From Candidatus Sumerlaeota bacterium (lineage in GTDB: Bacteria; Sumerlaeota; Sumerlaeia; JADFCT01): 64,000 bases of DNA. The translations under genes were made by a program, and so were the position numbers. Of this stretch, positions 1-8,801 are shown one piece after another (the first letter of the stretch is position 1; the number at the start of each line of letters is the position of its first letter). The stretch is taken from NCBI GenBank assembly GCA_026398575.1, contig JAPLSP010000009.1, forward strand, positions 6,443-70,442. The letters are read 5' to 3'. The notes under the pieces are model-generated. The model was not told the origin of the DNA. It saw nothing but the letters and a program-made list of their open reading frames with translations, and ran no database searches.

Positions 1-1795
1 CCGCCAATCCCAGTCCGCGTCCCATGAATCGGGTGGAGAAGAACGGCTCGAAAATCCGGCTCAAGGTTTGCTCGTCCATGCCGTGTCCGGTATCCGACAC
101 CGACAGGACGACGTAGTGACCCGGCGGAATGTCCGAATGGCTGCCGTGCGCCGCCTGCGAGGGCGATTCGTTGCGCGTGGCGATGACAATTTCGCCCTTG
201 TCTTCGACCGCTTCGATCGCGTTGAGGCACAAGTTCGAGATCACTTGCGAGATTTGCTTTGCATCGCCCCGGATGGGCCATAAATCCGGCGCCAGGCGCG
301 CGTCGAATCTGACCTGAATCGGCAGCGAAAGAACCGCCTGATCCATGAATTCGCGAACCGAGGCATTCAAGTTCACGTCCGAAATCCAGTACTTCCCGCC
401 GCGCGCATAGGCCAGCAGCGTATGCGCCAATTCGCCGGCCTGCCGCGTGCTGTCAATGATGGCCTCGAGCATTTCATGCGCCCTGGACGGTTCCGGCGGG
501 GATTCGAGAAGCATCTGCGCGTTGCCCAGCGCCGCGGTCATGAGATTGTTGAACCGGTGCGCGATGCCGCCGGCCAGGGTCGCCGTCGCTTCGATGCGCG
601 AAGATTGCAGCCGCAAATCCATCGCGCGTTTGCGCTCCGTGACGTCCGCGAAAATCATGGCCAGCTGGGCCGGTTCCGGGCAGTAGGCGATCCCTTCGCA
701 GTGCCGCTGCGTCGCCGCGATGAAAAATTCATAAGGCGCCGGCGCGCCGGCGCCGGCGATGGCGATGAGCGTATTCATCAACTCCGGGTTGAGGGGCGAG
801 AGAAACTCCCGCAAGGTCTTGCCGATGACGTCAGAAGCGCTCAATCCCATCAGGCGCTCGAAGGCTGGATTGATCTGAAGCGCCTGGAAGTCATAGGGGC
901 GGCCTTCGGCGTCCGGTACGACCACAAAGACGGCGAACGCGTCGAGCATTTTTTCAAACAGGTTGCGAAAGCGGGCTTCGCTCTTGCGCAGCTCGACCGA
1001 CCGGGCTTCGAGCAGCTCTTCGACGTGTAGCAGCGCGCGCGCGCGGCAGCATCGCTCGCACAGCGCGATCAAATATTCGGAGTCAAACGGCTTGTGCAGA
1101 TAAGCGTCCGCGCCCATGATCATGAAGCGCGTGGCCAGCTCGGGCGACAGATCGCCTGTGATCATCATCAGAACCGTCGAGGGTTGGGCGCTTTTGAATT
1201 CCTTCAGGAGAACGTCGCCGTTGACGTCGGGCAGATGAAAGTCCAGCGTCACGACATCCGGCGTCTGCTCATGGAACATCCGGCGTCCCTCGGCGCCTGT
1301 CAGAGCCGTCCGGATGGCGTAACCGCTGTCTGAAAAAACGTGGGATAAAATTTTGGCGGTGATCGGGTCGTCTTCGATGATCAGGACATTGCTCTCGCGG
1401 GCCGGTTCCCGGCCGGCGATCAGCGCGCGCGCATGTTCGGCCAGTTTTACCGAATCAATGGGCGCCGGCAGGAACGCATTGGCGCCCATTTCGCTGGTGA
1501 TTTCGCGGGCGTGCTCGCCCGAGTACGTGGCTGAAACGACCAGGATCGGCGTTTGATTCGCAGAGGCATAAAACGATGAGCGCAGCAGGCGGCAAAAACG
1601 CCAGCCGTCTATCTCGGGCATATACAAGTCCGTAACGATCAGACTGGGAGCGCCCTGCGTGGAAATGGCTCTCAGAGCGTCGCCGGCTTTGGAATATTCG
1701 GCGACGTCGTAGCCTTCTTTTTTCAATACGGCCGCGATGATGCTGCGTTGCACGTCATCGTCATTGACTACCATGACTTTCGCTGCTGCAGCCAT
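1..1795 (-). CDS. Hybrid sensor histidine kinase with two N-terminal receiver domains (partial)
   Basis: Reading leftward from the ATG at 1793-1795, preceded by AAGGAG, the frame stays open to the window edge, so the C-terminus is missing. The first receiver (about residues 5-125) has an NDDD acidic pocket and a VTDLYMPE phospho-acceptor. The second (about 140-255) has IIEDDP and LDFHLPD. A PAS-like segment follows. The H-box reads LAGGIAHRFNNLM, of the NtrB-like HisKA type. The start of the ATPase domain is seen as an N-box-like LCLNAIEAVEDKGE and a DTGHGMDEQT G1 box. It is probably a cytoplasmic kinase, since no membrane segment is seen. Two receivers ahead of the kinase suggest phosphorelay input rather than direct ligand sensing. 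The signal is unknown. Confidence 0.88.
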   Translation of the reverse strand, partial: MAAAAKVMVVNDDDVQRSIIAAVLKKEGYDVAEYSKAGDALRAISTQGAPSLIVTDLYMPEIDGWRFCRLLRSSFYASANQTPILVVSATYSGEHAREITSEMGANAFLPAPIDSVKLAEHARALIAGREPARESNVLIIEDDPITAKILSHVFSDSGYAIRTALTGAEGRRMFHEQTPDVVTLDFHLPDVNGDVLLKEFKSAQPSTVLMMITGDLSPELATRFMIMGADAYLHKPFDSEYLIALCERCCRARALLHVEELLEARSVELRKSEARFRNLFEKMLDAFAVFVVVPDAEGRPYDFQALQINPAFERLMGLSASDVIGKTLREFLSPLNPELMNTLIAIAGAGAPAPYEFFIAATQRHCEGIAYCPEPAQLAMIFADVTERKRAMDLRLQSSRIEATATLAGGIAHRFNNLMTAALGNAQMLLESPPEPSRAHEMLEAIIDSTRQAGELAHTLLAYARGGKYWISDVNLNASVREFMDQAVLSLPIQVRFDARLAPDLWPIRGDAKQISQVISNLCLNAIEAVEDKGEIVIATRNESPSQAAHGSHSDIPPGHYVVLSVSDTGHGMDEQTLSRIFEPFFSTRFMGRGLGLA

Positions 1796-1929
1796 AGACG
1801 TCGCTCCTTGATAAAATCCAGAAAACATTGCGATTTGTATTTCGATGGCTTTTGCATTTCACTATATCGGCCTCGGAAACGTCAACGGGCAATTGCCGGC
1901 GGAAGTGACAATGGCAAAATTAAACGGCT

Positions 1930-1946
1930 TATGGAATTTTTCCATA
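1930..1946. promoter_or_regulatory. Short perfect palindrome upstream of sat
   Basis: TATGGAA-TTT-TTCCATA is a perfect 7-bp inverted repeat with a 3-base spacer in the gap between the divergent kinase and ATP sulfurylase genes. It could be an operator or a small hairpin. There is no U-tract, so a terminator is unlikely. Nothing else in the 224-base gap was recognised. Confidence 0.3.
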
Positions 1947-2019
1947 GATTTGGCTTTGTTTAGGGTCTAATTTCCCCTCCATCTTTCGCGCGGTTGCGCG
2001 GGATGGAGAAACGGGCTTC

Positions 2020-3237
2020 ATGTCGCATCTCGTTGAGCCGCACGGCGGCGCCTTGAAACCACTCATGCCGGACAGGCCGGCGCTCGAAGAGGCGCGCGCC
2101 CGGGCGCGGCGCCTGAAACAGGCGCCGTTGACCACGCGCGAACGCGATGACCTCATCATGATGGGCATCGGCGCCTTTTCGCCGCTCGAGGGATTCTTCA
2201 CGCGCGATGACTGGCGCGGCGTCTGCGACGAAATGAAGACGGGCGATGGGACCTTCTGGCCCATCCCCATCACGTTTTCGGCAAGCGCCGATTTCGCCGC
2301 AAGCCTCGCGCCGGGCGAGGAGATCGCCCTGGTGGATCCGGAGAGCGGCGAGGCGATGGGCGCGATGGCTGCGCGCGACCGATACGAGATTGACCGGCGC
2401 CATGAATGCCTGTCGGTTTTCAAAACCGACGATCCGGCGCATCCGGGCGTGGCCAAAGTCATGGCGCAGCGCGAGGTCAATCTGGGCGGGCCGGTCACGG
2501 TCTTCAGCGAAGGCGGCTATCCCGAAAAATTCAAGGGCCTGTATGCCACGCCGGCCGAGTGCCGCGCGCTGTTCGAGGAGCGCGGCTGGCGGCGGATTGC
2601 GGCCCTGCAGCTGCGCAATCCGATGCACCGCTCGCATGAATACCTGGCCAAGATCGCTCTCGAGGTTTCCGACGGCGTCTTTATTCATCAGCTGATCGGC
2701 GCGCTGAAGGCGGATGACATTCCCGCCGAAGTGCGCGTGCGCTGCGTGGACGCGCTGGTGCGCGGATATTTTCCCGCCGGGCGCGTGATCCAAAAAGGCT
2801 ATCCGCTCGAAATGCGCTACGCCGGCCCGCGCGAAGCGCTGCTGCACGCTGTCTTCCGTCAGAACTACGGCGCCAGCCACCTCATAGTCGGGCGCGATCA
2901 CGCCGGAGTCGGGAAATATTACGGGCCGTTTGACGCGCAGAAAATTTTCGACGAGATTCCGGAAGGCGCGCTGAAAATCAGTCCGCTCAAGATTGACTGG
3001 ACGTTTTATTGCTACAAGTGCGGGGAGATGTCTTCGGCCAAAACCTGCCCGCATGAGGCGGAGTATCATCTGTTGCTCAGCGGGACGCGGCTGCGCCAGT
3101 TGCTGTGCGATGGAGGCGAGGTGCCGCGCAATTTCAGCCGTCCGGAAGTGTTGGATATCCTGCGGGAATATTATCAGGGACTGGACTCGACGCGAAAGGA
3201 TTCCTACAGCCAAATATTTTCCGGGACGGGGATATGA
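2020..3237 (+). CDS. sat: Sulfate adenylyltransferase (ATP sulfurylase)
   Basis: Catalyses ATP + sulfate to APS + pyrophosphate, the entry step of sulfate assimilation or dissimilation, in the cytoplasm. The 405-residue protein has the nucleotide-binding signature [13 protein letters not shown] (about 197-209) and GRDHAGVG (about 291-298). It also has a C-terminal zinc-ribbon-like CYKCGEM...TCPH (about 331-345) as in thermophile and archaeal-type monomeric enzymes. The length fits the kinase-free bacterial/archaeal Sat family. The ATG at 2020 gives a normal N-terminus, though the Shine-Dalgarno is weak. No APS reductase, APS kinase or sulfite reductase gene lies nearby, so the direction of the pathway cannot be inferred from context. 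Confidence 0.95.
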   Translation: MSHLVEPHGGALKPLMPDRPALEEARARARRLKQAPLTTRERDDLIMMGIGAFSPLEGFFTRDDWRGVCDEMKTGDGTFWPIPITFSASADFAASLAPGEEIALVDPESGEAMGAMAARDRYEIDRRHECLSVFKTDDPAHPGVAKVMAQREVNLGGPVTVFSEGGYPEKFKGLYATPAECRALFEERGWRRIAALQLRNPMHRSHEYLAKIALEVSDGVFIHQLIGALKADDIPAEVRVRCVDALVRGYFPAGRVIQKGYPLEMRYAGPREALLHAVFRQNYGASHLIVGRDHAGVGKYYGPFDAQKIFDEIPEGALKISPLKIDWTFYCYKCGEMSSAKTCPHEAEYHLLLSGTRLRQLLCDGGEVPRNFSRPEVLDILREYYQGLDSTRKDSYSQIFSGTGI

Positions 3238-3267
3238 AATATGAGTTTGATTTTTAGCAGGCTCTAA

Positions 3268-3380
3268 GACCTCAAGGCCTACAAGGACCTCAAGGACTGA
3301 GCTGAATATCTTGCCTAGTCTGCTGGACTTCCCATCTTTGCTGTCCTTGTTGTCCTTGCAGTCCTTGAGGTCCTTTGTCC
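3268..3380. repeat. Inverted pair of 9-bp tandem arrays (CAAGGACNN)
   Basis: Downstream of sat, three CAAGGNCNN-type units (about 3272-3298) are followed at 3342-3380 by four to five units of the complementary GTCCTTGNN type. The two arrays could fold on each other into a long imperfect hairpin in RNA. Similar 9-bp arrays recur at 11777, 12880, 34411-34536 and 56603. Confidence 0.75.
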
Positions 3381-3445
3381 GATCGCAAAAAAATAAGATC
3401 TTTCAGCGTCCGATCCTCATTCTAAAAAAGGAGAAAGAAAATCAC

Positions 3446-3748
3446 ATGGACGAAACCACCGATCCCGAAACGGCGAATCCCTGCCATCCCGCCCTGGACC
3501 AGGCCGCGATAGACGCGCTGTTGCGGCGCGTGCAGGACCTTGAAGATACCGTGGAGGAGCTGATCGAAATTGCGCTGGTCAATCGCGCGGGGCTCTTGAC
3601 GGCGCTGGCCAAGGGCGTCTATACGCGCGAAGAGTTGCGCAAGGCTTACGACCGCATTGAAATCGCGCACGAACGGGCGGTGGAGCAAGGCGAGGAATAC
3701 TGCATCCTCCCCGGCGCCGCGGCGTACTTCCTGGAAAATGGCGCCTGA
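3446..3748 (+). CDS. Small acidic helical protein of unknown function
   Basis: A 100-residue protein whose ATG at 3446 follows AAAGGAGAAAGAAA, a strong ribosome-binding site. The middle (about 25-55) is a heptad-like helix with leucines and acidic residues (LLRRVQDLEDTVEELIE). A second charged helix and a short hydrophobic C-terminus follow. No catalytic motif or signal peptide is seen and I do not recognise the family. It sits 24 bases before the alanine dehydrogenase remnant and may have shared a transcript with it. Confidence 0.6.
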   Translation: MDETTDPETANPCHPALDQAAIDALLRRVQDLEDTVEELIEIALVNRAGLLTALAKGVYTREELRKAYDRIEIAHERAVEQGEEYCILPGAAAYFLENGA

Positions 3749-3772
3749 TTCCCGAGCAACAGGAGCGCAGCC

Positions 3773-4279
3773 ATGATTGTCGGCGTGCCGAAGGAAATCA
3801 AACCGGACGAAGTGATGCCCGCCAATGTGACGACGATCTATTGCGATCCGCATGCAGTATCTGAATATATCCAACACGCCGATCTTGTCATCGGGGCGGT
3901 GCTGATTCCCGGAGCGCGGGCGCCGCGCCTTGTCACGCGCGAAATGCTGAAGACGATGCGTCCGGGCGCGGTGATCGTGGACGTTTGCATTGATCAGGGC
4001 GGCTGCGTGGAGACGGCGCGCCCGACAACGCATCGCGATCCGACCTACGTCGTGGACGGGATCGTGCACTATTGCGTCACGAACATGCCCGGCGCGGTCG
4101 GCCGCACCAGCACGCAGGCCTTGTGCAATGCGACGTTGTCCTACGCGCGCGAACTGGCGCGGATGGACGCCGAAGCTTTTGCGAGCCAGGACGCGGGGAG
4201 GGCAGCGGCGATCAACATGAAGGATGGATGTATCGTAAGCGCCGCGGTAGCGTCCTGCTTCCCGGATTTGCCGCATTGA
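3773..4279 (+). pseudogene. ald: Alanine dehydrogenase with a large internal in-frame deletion
   Basis: The first 11 residues (MIVGVPKEIKP) are the universal start of alanine dehydrogenase. The next residues (DEVMPANVTTIYCDP) belong to the middle of the NAD-binding domain, normally about 190-200 residues further on. The rest matches the second half of the family, including LVIGAVLIPGARAP, IVDVCIDQGGC, RPTTH and HYCVTNMPGAVGRTST. The product is 168 residues against about 360-370. The substrate domain, catalytic Lys/His and the GGGVVG dinucleotide loop are gone, so the normal activity is very unlikely. The ribosome-binding site (CAGGAGCG) and frame are intact, so a stable half-protein may still be made. 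A collapsed assembly is the alternative explanation. Confidence 0.82.
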
Positions 4280-4330
4280 TTTGATATAGAAAAGATAAAT
4301 GGGCAAATGGCTTAAGCCGATGTCGAGAAG

Positions 4331-4518
4331 CCCGGCTAAAGCCGGCTGCAATGAATAAGACACCGGCTAAAGCCGGGTGCAAAGAAGAGCCGGCTGAAGC
4401 CCGGCTAAAACTTTTGGGAGTCAGTTTTTGCTATCTAAAATATTCTCTGGAATCACGGCAAGGGATTTTAGCCGGTCTTTAGCCGGCTCCTGTTTGCCCC
4501 CGGCTTTTAGCCGGTGGG
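4331..4518. repeat. Palindromic CCGGCTAAAGCCGG repeat cluster forming a long inverted repeat
   Basis: Copies of the near-palindrome CCGGCTAAAGCCGG run forward at about 4331-4411 and in reverse complement at about 4464-4518. The outer arms (about 4361-4411 and 4464-4518) align over roughly 50 bp with a few mismatches and flank an AT-richer core of about 52 bp. The design is REP/BIME- or MITE-like, with no coding capacity. It fills most of the 344-base gap between the ald remnant and the next gene. Confidence 0.8.
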
Positions 4519-4623
4519 TAAGTTTAATAAAACAATGATGCAGCGCGCTTCAGCGCGGCTTCTCGAAATGCTTTAGCGTTATTACAATGCCGCCTATTCT
4601 GGATTTTTGGCAGATTGATTTTT

Positions 4624-6078
4624 ATGCGCGTTGCCTTTGTTTTAGATGACATCATTCTTGGCCATGAGCCGCTGGGCGTTATGACGCTGGCGGGCATGTT
4701 GATTGCGCACGGGCATGAGGTGGAATATTTCGCGCTTGGGCAAGCGGCGCAATATCCGGAGACCGCCGCGCGCGTCAGGGCGTTCGAGCCGCGCGTCATC
4801 GCTTATTCCTCCTCGACCGGCGTGCACAAGCGCTATGCGGAATTCAACCGGATCTACCGCAGGCAGGCGCCCGATGTGTTTTCAATCTTCGGCGGACCGC
4901 ACGCGACGTTCTTTCCCGAATTCCTCGAAGAGCATCGCGACGAATTCAACGCCTTGTGCGTTGGCGAAGGCGAGCATGCGCTCCTGGAGCTCGTCGAAGC
5001 GCTCGAGCGCGGCAAAGACTATGGCGCGATCCAGAATTTGCACATCGTCATGCCGGACGGCTCGATCCAGCGCAATCCCACGCGGTGCTTCTTGCAGGAT
5101 TTGGATGAGCTGCCGTTGCCGGACCGCACGTTCGCAGAGCGTTTCCCGCAGCTGAAAGAAAGCGGAATCGGCTACATTATGGCGGGACGCGGATGCCCGT
5201 TCAATTGCTCGTTCTGCTTCAATCACGTGGCGCGCAACATCGCCGAGGGAACCTATGTGCGCTGGCGGCGGCAGGAGCGCGTCATCGCGGAACTACGCGA
5301 GCTGAAGGATAAATGGGGGCGGCGCTTCATCTCGTTTCAGGACGACACGCTGATCCTGAACAAGAAATGGTTTCTCGAATTCGCGGCGATGTATGGGCGC
5401 GAGATCGGGTTGCCCTATATGGCCCACGTGCGCGCGGACTACGTGGACCGCGAGATCGCCGATGCGCTCAAGGCGTCGAATTGCGTGCGCGCCGTCATGG
5501 GGCTGGAGACCGGCTCGGACTATCTGCGCAACGAAATCATGGGCAAGCGCGTCACCTCCGAGCAAATCCGCGTTGCCGCGCGCCTCATCACCGATCGCGG
5601 CATCGAGCTGCTGACGCAGAATATGTTCGGCGTGCCGGACGAAACGCCCGCCACCGTTCTCGATACGATTGGTCTCAACATCGAATGCAAAGCGGGGGCG
5701 ATGGTGCTGAATTTTTTTCAACCGTATCCGCGCACGCGCCTGGCTGAGCAGGCGCAGCGCCTGGGGCTTTGGGATGGCAATCCGGACCACATCGAGGATT
5801 CGAGCCACTTTCACGTCGTCATCAATCTGAAACACAAAGACGTCATAGAGCCGCTGGCGCATTTGTCATTCTTGTTTGTGGACTATCCGTGGCTGTTCCG
5901 CCTGACGGCGCCCTTCTTGCGCGCAGCGATCGCCCTCGGCCTTCCCGCGCTTTGCAAGCCCGTCGCCCGGGCGCTGCTCTGGTACGACCGCCGCACGGCG
6001 CTCAAGCCTCCGCGCGGCTGCGGCTCGCGCTATCATCCGCCGGCATGTCTGAATCAAACCCAAAGGGAAAGCGCTTGA
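4624..6078 (+). CDS. B12-binding-domain radical SAM protein
   Basis: 484 residues. Residues 1-130 have the cobalamin-binding Rossmann-like layout (PLGVMTLAGMLIAHGHEV, then FSIFGGPHATFFPE), but no DxHxxG lower-ligand motif is seen, so any cobalamin would bind base-off. The radical SAM cluster motif is GRGCPFNCSFC (cysteines about 191, 195, 198), followed by FQDDTL and GLETGS strands of the partial TIM barrel. The family methylates or rearranges unreactive carbons in lipids, antibiotics or pigments, and the substrate here is unknown. A TTG at 4615 is in frame, but the ATG at 4624 better fits family N-termini. The C-terminal 80 residues hold hydrophobic helices that may associate with membrane. 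Confidence 0.85.
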   Translation: MRVAFVLDDIILGHEPLGVMTLAGMLIAHGHEVEYFALGQAAQYPETAARVRAFEPRVIAYSSSTGVHKRYAEFNRIYRRQAPDVFSIFGGPHATFFPEFLEEHRDEFNALCVGEGEHALLELVEALERGKDYGAIQNLHIVMPDGSIQRNPTRCFLQDLDELPLPDRTFAERFPQLKESGIGYIMAGRGCPFNCSFCFNHVARNIAEGTYVRWRRQERVIAELRELKDKWGRRFISFQDDTLILNKKWFLEFAAMYGREIGLPYMAHVRADYVDREIADALKASNCVRAVMGLETGSDYLRNEIMGKRVTSEQIRVAARLITDRGIELLTQNMFGVPDETPATVLDTIGLNIECKAGAMVLNFFQPYPRTRLAEQAQRLGLWDGNPDHIEDSSHFHVVINLKHKDVIEPLAHLSFLFVDYPWLFRLTAPFLRAAIALGLPALCKPVARALLWYDRRTALKPPRGCGSRYHPPACLNQTQRESA

Positions 6079-6133
6079 CTTCAGGCGGCAGCGGTTTGAA
6101 ATTCATCGCCACAACGCAAGCGGGAGAAATATC

Positions 6134-6511
6134 ATGGGCCGAATTCGTCAAATGATTCGCATACAGGGCAAAGAAAGCTGGACTTTGTTCGATTCCGGCG
6201 CAAGGAACACCTATATAACTCCCAGCGTTGCAGAAGGACTGACGACCACGAATCTGCCCCAGCCAACGCACATGAAACTCGAAGGCGAGACGAAAACTTC
6301 GTCACGCACAGCGCTTCTGGTGGGCGAGATTGCCGGCAAAGCTTTCCATACCGAGGCGATGGTAATTGACCATATTGGGAATGACGAGGATGGAAACGAC
6401 ATTGAAGTGCTCTTTGGGGCTTTGGCAATGCAGCAATGGGGTATCCGGCTTGCAGTGGCCGAGGAAGAGCTGGATTTGTCTCATTATCCCGAAGAGTTTG
6501 TCGAATATTGA
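6134..6511 (+). CDS. Small retropepsin-like aspartic protease-fold protein
   Basis: 125 residues, start at 6134 after a GGGAGA site. The hallmark is WTLFDSGARNTYI (about 17-29), the hydrophobic-D-S/T-G-A motif of single-domain clan AA aspartic proteases that work as dimers. A later VLFGALAMQQWGIRL (about 91-105) resembles the second conserved hydrophobic-G strand. No signal peptide is seen, so it is cytosolic. It lies 55 bases after the radical SAM gene and 31 bases before the CcsA-like gene on the same strand. Activity is inferred from the motif only; a ligand-binding relative without catalysis is possible. Confidence 0.6.
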   Translation: MGRIRQMIRIQGKESWTLFDSGARNTYITPSVAEGLTTTNLPQPTHMKLEGETKTSSRTALLVGEIAGKAFHTEAMVIDHIGNDEDGNDIEVLFGALAMQQWGIRLAVAEEELDLSHYPEEFVEY

Positions 6512-6542
6512 AAATCAGCAGAAAATATTTAAGGATGCTCTC

Positions 6543-8621
6543 ATGGCGCCAACGCGAATGATGAAGCTTTGTCTTAGTTCCGTTTTTCTCCACTTTTTAT
6601 TTTTTGCTTTCGCTGCAATCTCCGCGTCAGGCTTCGCCGCCGAGGCGATTCCCGCGATGAGCGCGCAGTGGAGCCGGGCGCTCGAACCGCTGCGGACCAT
6701 GCCCGTGCAGGACACCGGCTTTGTGCGCAGCGGCGTCACGTTCGCCGAAAACTATTGGCTGGCCATCTATGGCAAGATTCCCATCCGCGGAACGTCGCCC
6801 CTGTGGGGCGTTTTATGGCTGATGAGCGATCCGCAAAAGGCCGCCGATATTCCCCTTCTCAAGATCGAGCACCCCAGGCTGGCCGAATTTTTCGGCGGCG
6901 CTACGCGCATCAGCCTGAATGCATATCACAAAAGAATGGACGATCCCGCTTTGCAGGAGCAAATACGCTCCCTCGCCATGGACGCTTCGGGATCGGGCAA
7001 GGCATTTCTCGAACTGGCAACGCGGGCCGAGCGGCTGGAAAACCTCGAAGAGGATTTTTCGATTCTTCCCTTTGAAGGAGAATGGATGTCGCCAGCGCAG
7101 TGGCAAGCCAAACAGGATACGGCGAAGGCGCTCGCGGCAGGCGCGGCGGCGGCACGCGCCAAAGCGCCGGCCGGCGATCCGCTCGACGAGGCGATCCTCA
7201 AGCAATGGGAGGCGCTCAAGGCCGCGTTGCGCAAAGACGATCCCGCGGCGGGCGCCCAAGCCGCTCAGGCATTGACTGAGGCCATCGCTCAAGCTGCGCA
7301 ATCGAGGCGGATTGCGCTTCCCCGCCTCGGATTGGACGCGTTCTATCATGAGCATCATCCTTTCAAGAAATCCGCATTCTTCTATCTTCTCGCAGCCATC
7401 TGCTACGGCGTGGCGTTGATGAGGAGACAGAAGCCAGGAGGCAGGAGCCAGGAGACAGGAGACAGGGAGAGAGGAGACGCGGAGAGAGGAGACGCGGAGA
7501 GAGGAGATGTGCAGACACAAAGAAGGCCAGCGCTAAGTCCGTGTCAGTCCGTGTCGGTCCGTGTCGGTCCGTGGGAGGCAAGGGATCGAGGGGCTGAAGT
7601 AACATGGTATTTTGCGATGGCGGGCATTGTGATGTTGGTCGTGGGTTTGGCCGAGCAAATTCTTGGGATCACTGCGCGCTGGATGATCTCAGGCCGCGCG
7701 CCGCTCTCGGACATGTATGAGTCATTCACCTTCGCTACCGCGGGAATGATCCTGGTGGCTTTGGGATTTGAGCTGTTCCAAGCGCAGCGTCGGCGAAGTT
7801 GGAAGACGGCAGGCGCAGAGTCAGGGGCCAGGGGTCAGGGGTCAGGGGTCAGGGAGAGGGGAGACGCGGAGAGGGGAGACGCGGAGAGGGGAGACGCGGA
7901 GAGGGGAGACGCGGAGACGCGGAGAGGAAAGACGCGAAGAAGGCCAGCGGCCAGTCCGCGTCAGTCCGTGCCAGTCCGTGTCGGTCCGTGTGAGCCGCGG
8001 GATAAACTCGGAACTCGGAACTCGGAACTCGGAACTCGGAACTCGGAACTCGGAACTCAATATCTGGCGGGTTTCAGCGCCGCGTTACTGGGCTTTGTTT
8101 TTATGATCCTGGCGCATAAACTGCCGATCTTCGACAGCAAGATTCGCCCGATCCTGCCCGCCTTGCAATCCAGCTGGTTGACCTATCACGTCATCACGAT
8201 CATGCTTAGTTATGCGGCCTTCGCCCTTTCTTTCTTCGCTTCGCTTTGCTACCTCGGCAAGGACGCGTTGGGCGGCGACAACTCGTCCATCCCGCTCGCG
8301 CGCTTCTTGCCTTCGCTTGAAGCGCTCGATGTTTTCAACTACAAGATCATCGCCGTCGGCTTTCCATTGCTGACGTTGGGCATCATTCTGGGCGCGGTCT
8401 GGGCCAGTACGGCGTGGGGGCGGCCCTGGGGATTCGATCCGAAAGAGACCTGGTCCGCCGTCACGTGGCTGGTTTACGCGATCTATCTGCATATCCGTTT
8501 TATCGGCGGTTGGAAGGGGCGGGGCGCCGCGATCGTTGCGCTGATCGGCTTCTTATGCGTATTGTTCACTTATCTCGGAGTCAACTTCCTCCTGCCGAGC
8601 ATTCACAGCTATGCGCGGTAG
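6543..8621 (+). CDS. CcsA-type cytochrome c biogenesis protein with repeat-filled loops
   Basis: 692 residues from the ATG at 6543 (AAGGA eight bases upstream); an upstream in-frame ATG at 6366 lies inside the previous gene and is rejected. It has a signal peptide, a periplasmic domain (about 30-270), then several membrane helices. The heme-handling signature of CcsA/CcsB proteins is WGRPWGFDPKETW (about 625-637), followed by a histidine-bearing helix. The protein exports or presents heme for attachment to apocytochromes in System II. The N-terminal domain resembles the extracytoplasmic part of large CcsA fusions. Two inter-helix loops (about 294-346 and 420-506) are enlarged by tandem-repeat sequence: ERGDA units, RPAxSPxQSVxVRVGP, and in the second loop NSELGTR units. 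The reading frame is intact through both. Confidence 0.85.
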   Translation: MAPTRMMKLCLSSVFLHFLFFAFAAISASGFAAEAIPAMSAQWSRALEPLRTMPVQDTGFVRSGVTFAENYWLAIYGKIPIRGTSPLWGVLWLMSDPQKAADIPLLKIEHPRLAEFFGGATRISLNAYHKRMDDPALQEQIRSLAMDASGSGKAFLELATRAERLENLEEDFSILPFEGEWMSPAQWQAKQDTAKALAAGAAAARAKAPAGDPLDEAILKQWEALKAALRKDDPAAGAQAAQALTEAIAQAAQSRRIALPRLGLDAFYHEHHPFKKSAFFYLLAAICYGVALMRRQKPGGRSQETGDRERGDAERGDAERGDVQTQRRPALSPCQSVSVRVGPWEARDRGAEVTWYFAMAGIVMLVVGLAEQILGITARWMISGRAPLSDMYESFTFATAGMILVALGFELFQAQRRRSWKTAGAESGARGQGSGVRERGDAERGDAERGDAERGDAETRRGKTRRRPAASPRQSVPVRVGPCEPRDKLGTRNSELGTRNSELGTQYLAGFSAALLGFVFMILAHKLPIFDSKIRPILPALQSSWLTYHVITIMLSYAAFALSFFASLCYLGKDALGGDNSSIPLARFLPSLEALDVFNYKIIAVGFPLLTLGIILGAVWASTAWGRPWGFDPKETWSAVTWLVYAIYLHIRFIGGWKGRGAAIVALIGFLCVLFTYLGVNFLLPSIHSYAR
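7425..7577. repeat. Composite tandem-repeat cassette, copy 1 (inside ccsA-like gene)
   Basis: The order of blocks is heptamers of AGCCAGG/AGACAGG type (about 7425-7466), three 15-bp units GAGAGAGGAGACGCG (7467-7511), a linker AAGAAGGCCAGCG, and four 10-bp units of GTCCGTGTCG type (about 7537-7575). It is translated in frame as a polar loop. Confidence 0.85.
7817..8058. repeat. Composite tandem-repeat cassette, copy 2 (inside ccsA-like gene)
   Basis: It has the same block order as copy 1: heptamers GGGTCAG (about 7817-7853), four 15-bp units GAGAGGGGAGACGCG (7854-7913), linker AAGAAGGCCAGCG, 10-bp GTCCGTGTCA-like units (about 7952-7991). An extra array of about 7.5 heptamers ACTCGGA follows (8006-8058). 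It is translated in frame in a second loop of the same protein. Confidence 0.88.
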
Positions 8622-8630
8622 GCCGCAACC

Positions 8631-8765
8631 AAAAATGTAAAATGTAAAATGAAAATCTCAAAATGAGATAGCGAGTGGCAGGCGTAAGATGCTGGACGGC
8701 GCGAACCTGTTTCCGGGATAGGCTATCATTTTACATTTCTCATTTTACATTTTTCATTTTACATT
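8631..8765. repeat. Inverted pair of AAAATGT heptamer arrays
   Basis: About 10 bases after the ccsA-like stop, AAAATGT-type heptamers (8631-8667) face complementary CATTTTACATTT units (8727-8765) across a roughly 60-base GC-richer core. Transcripts could form a weak AU-rich stem. No gene is seen in the gap. Confidence 0.7.
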
Positions 8766-8801
8766 GAATGGCAGTTTGCCACGCCAGACTTTTGTATTGA
8801 T

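Noticed and set aside
1960..3213. Leftward 417-codon frame opposite ATP sulfurylase
   Set aside because: No family resemblance; the sat frame carries the complete signature motifs.
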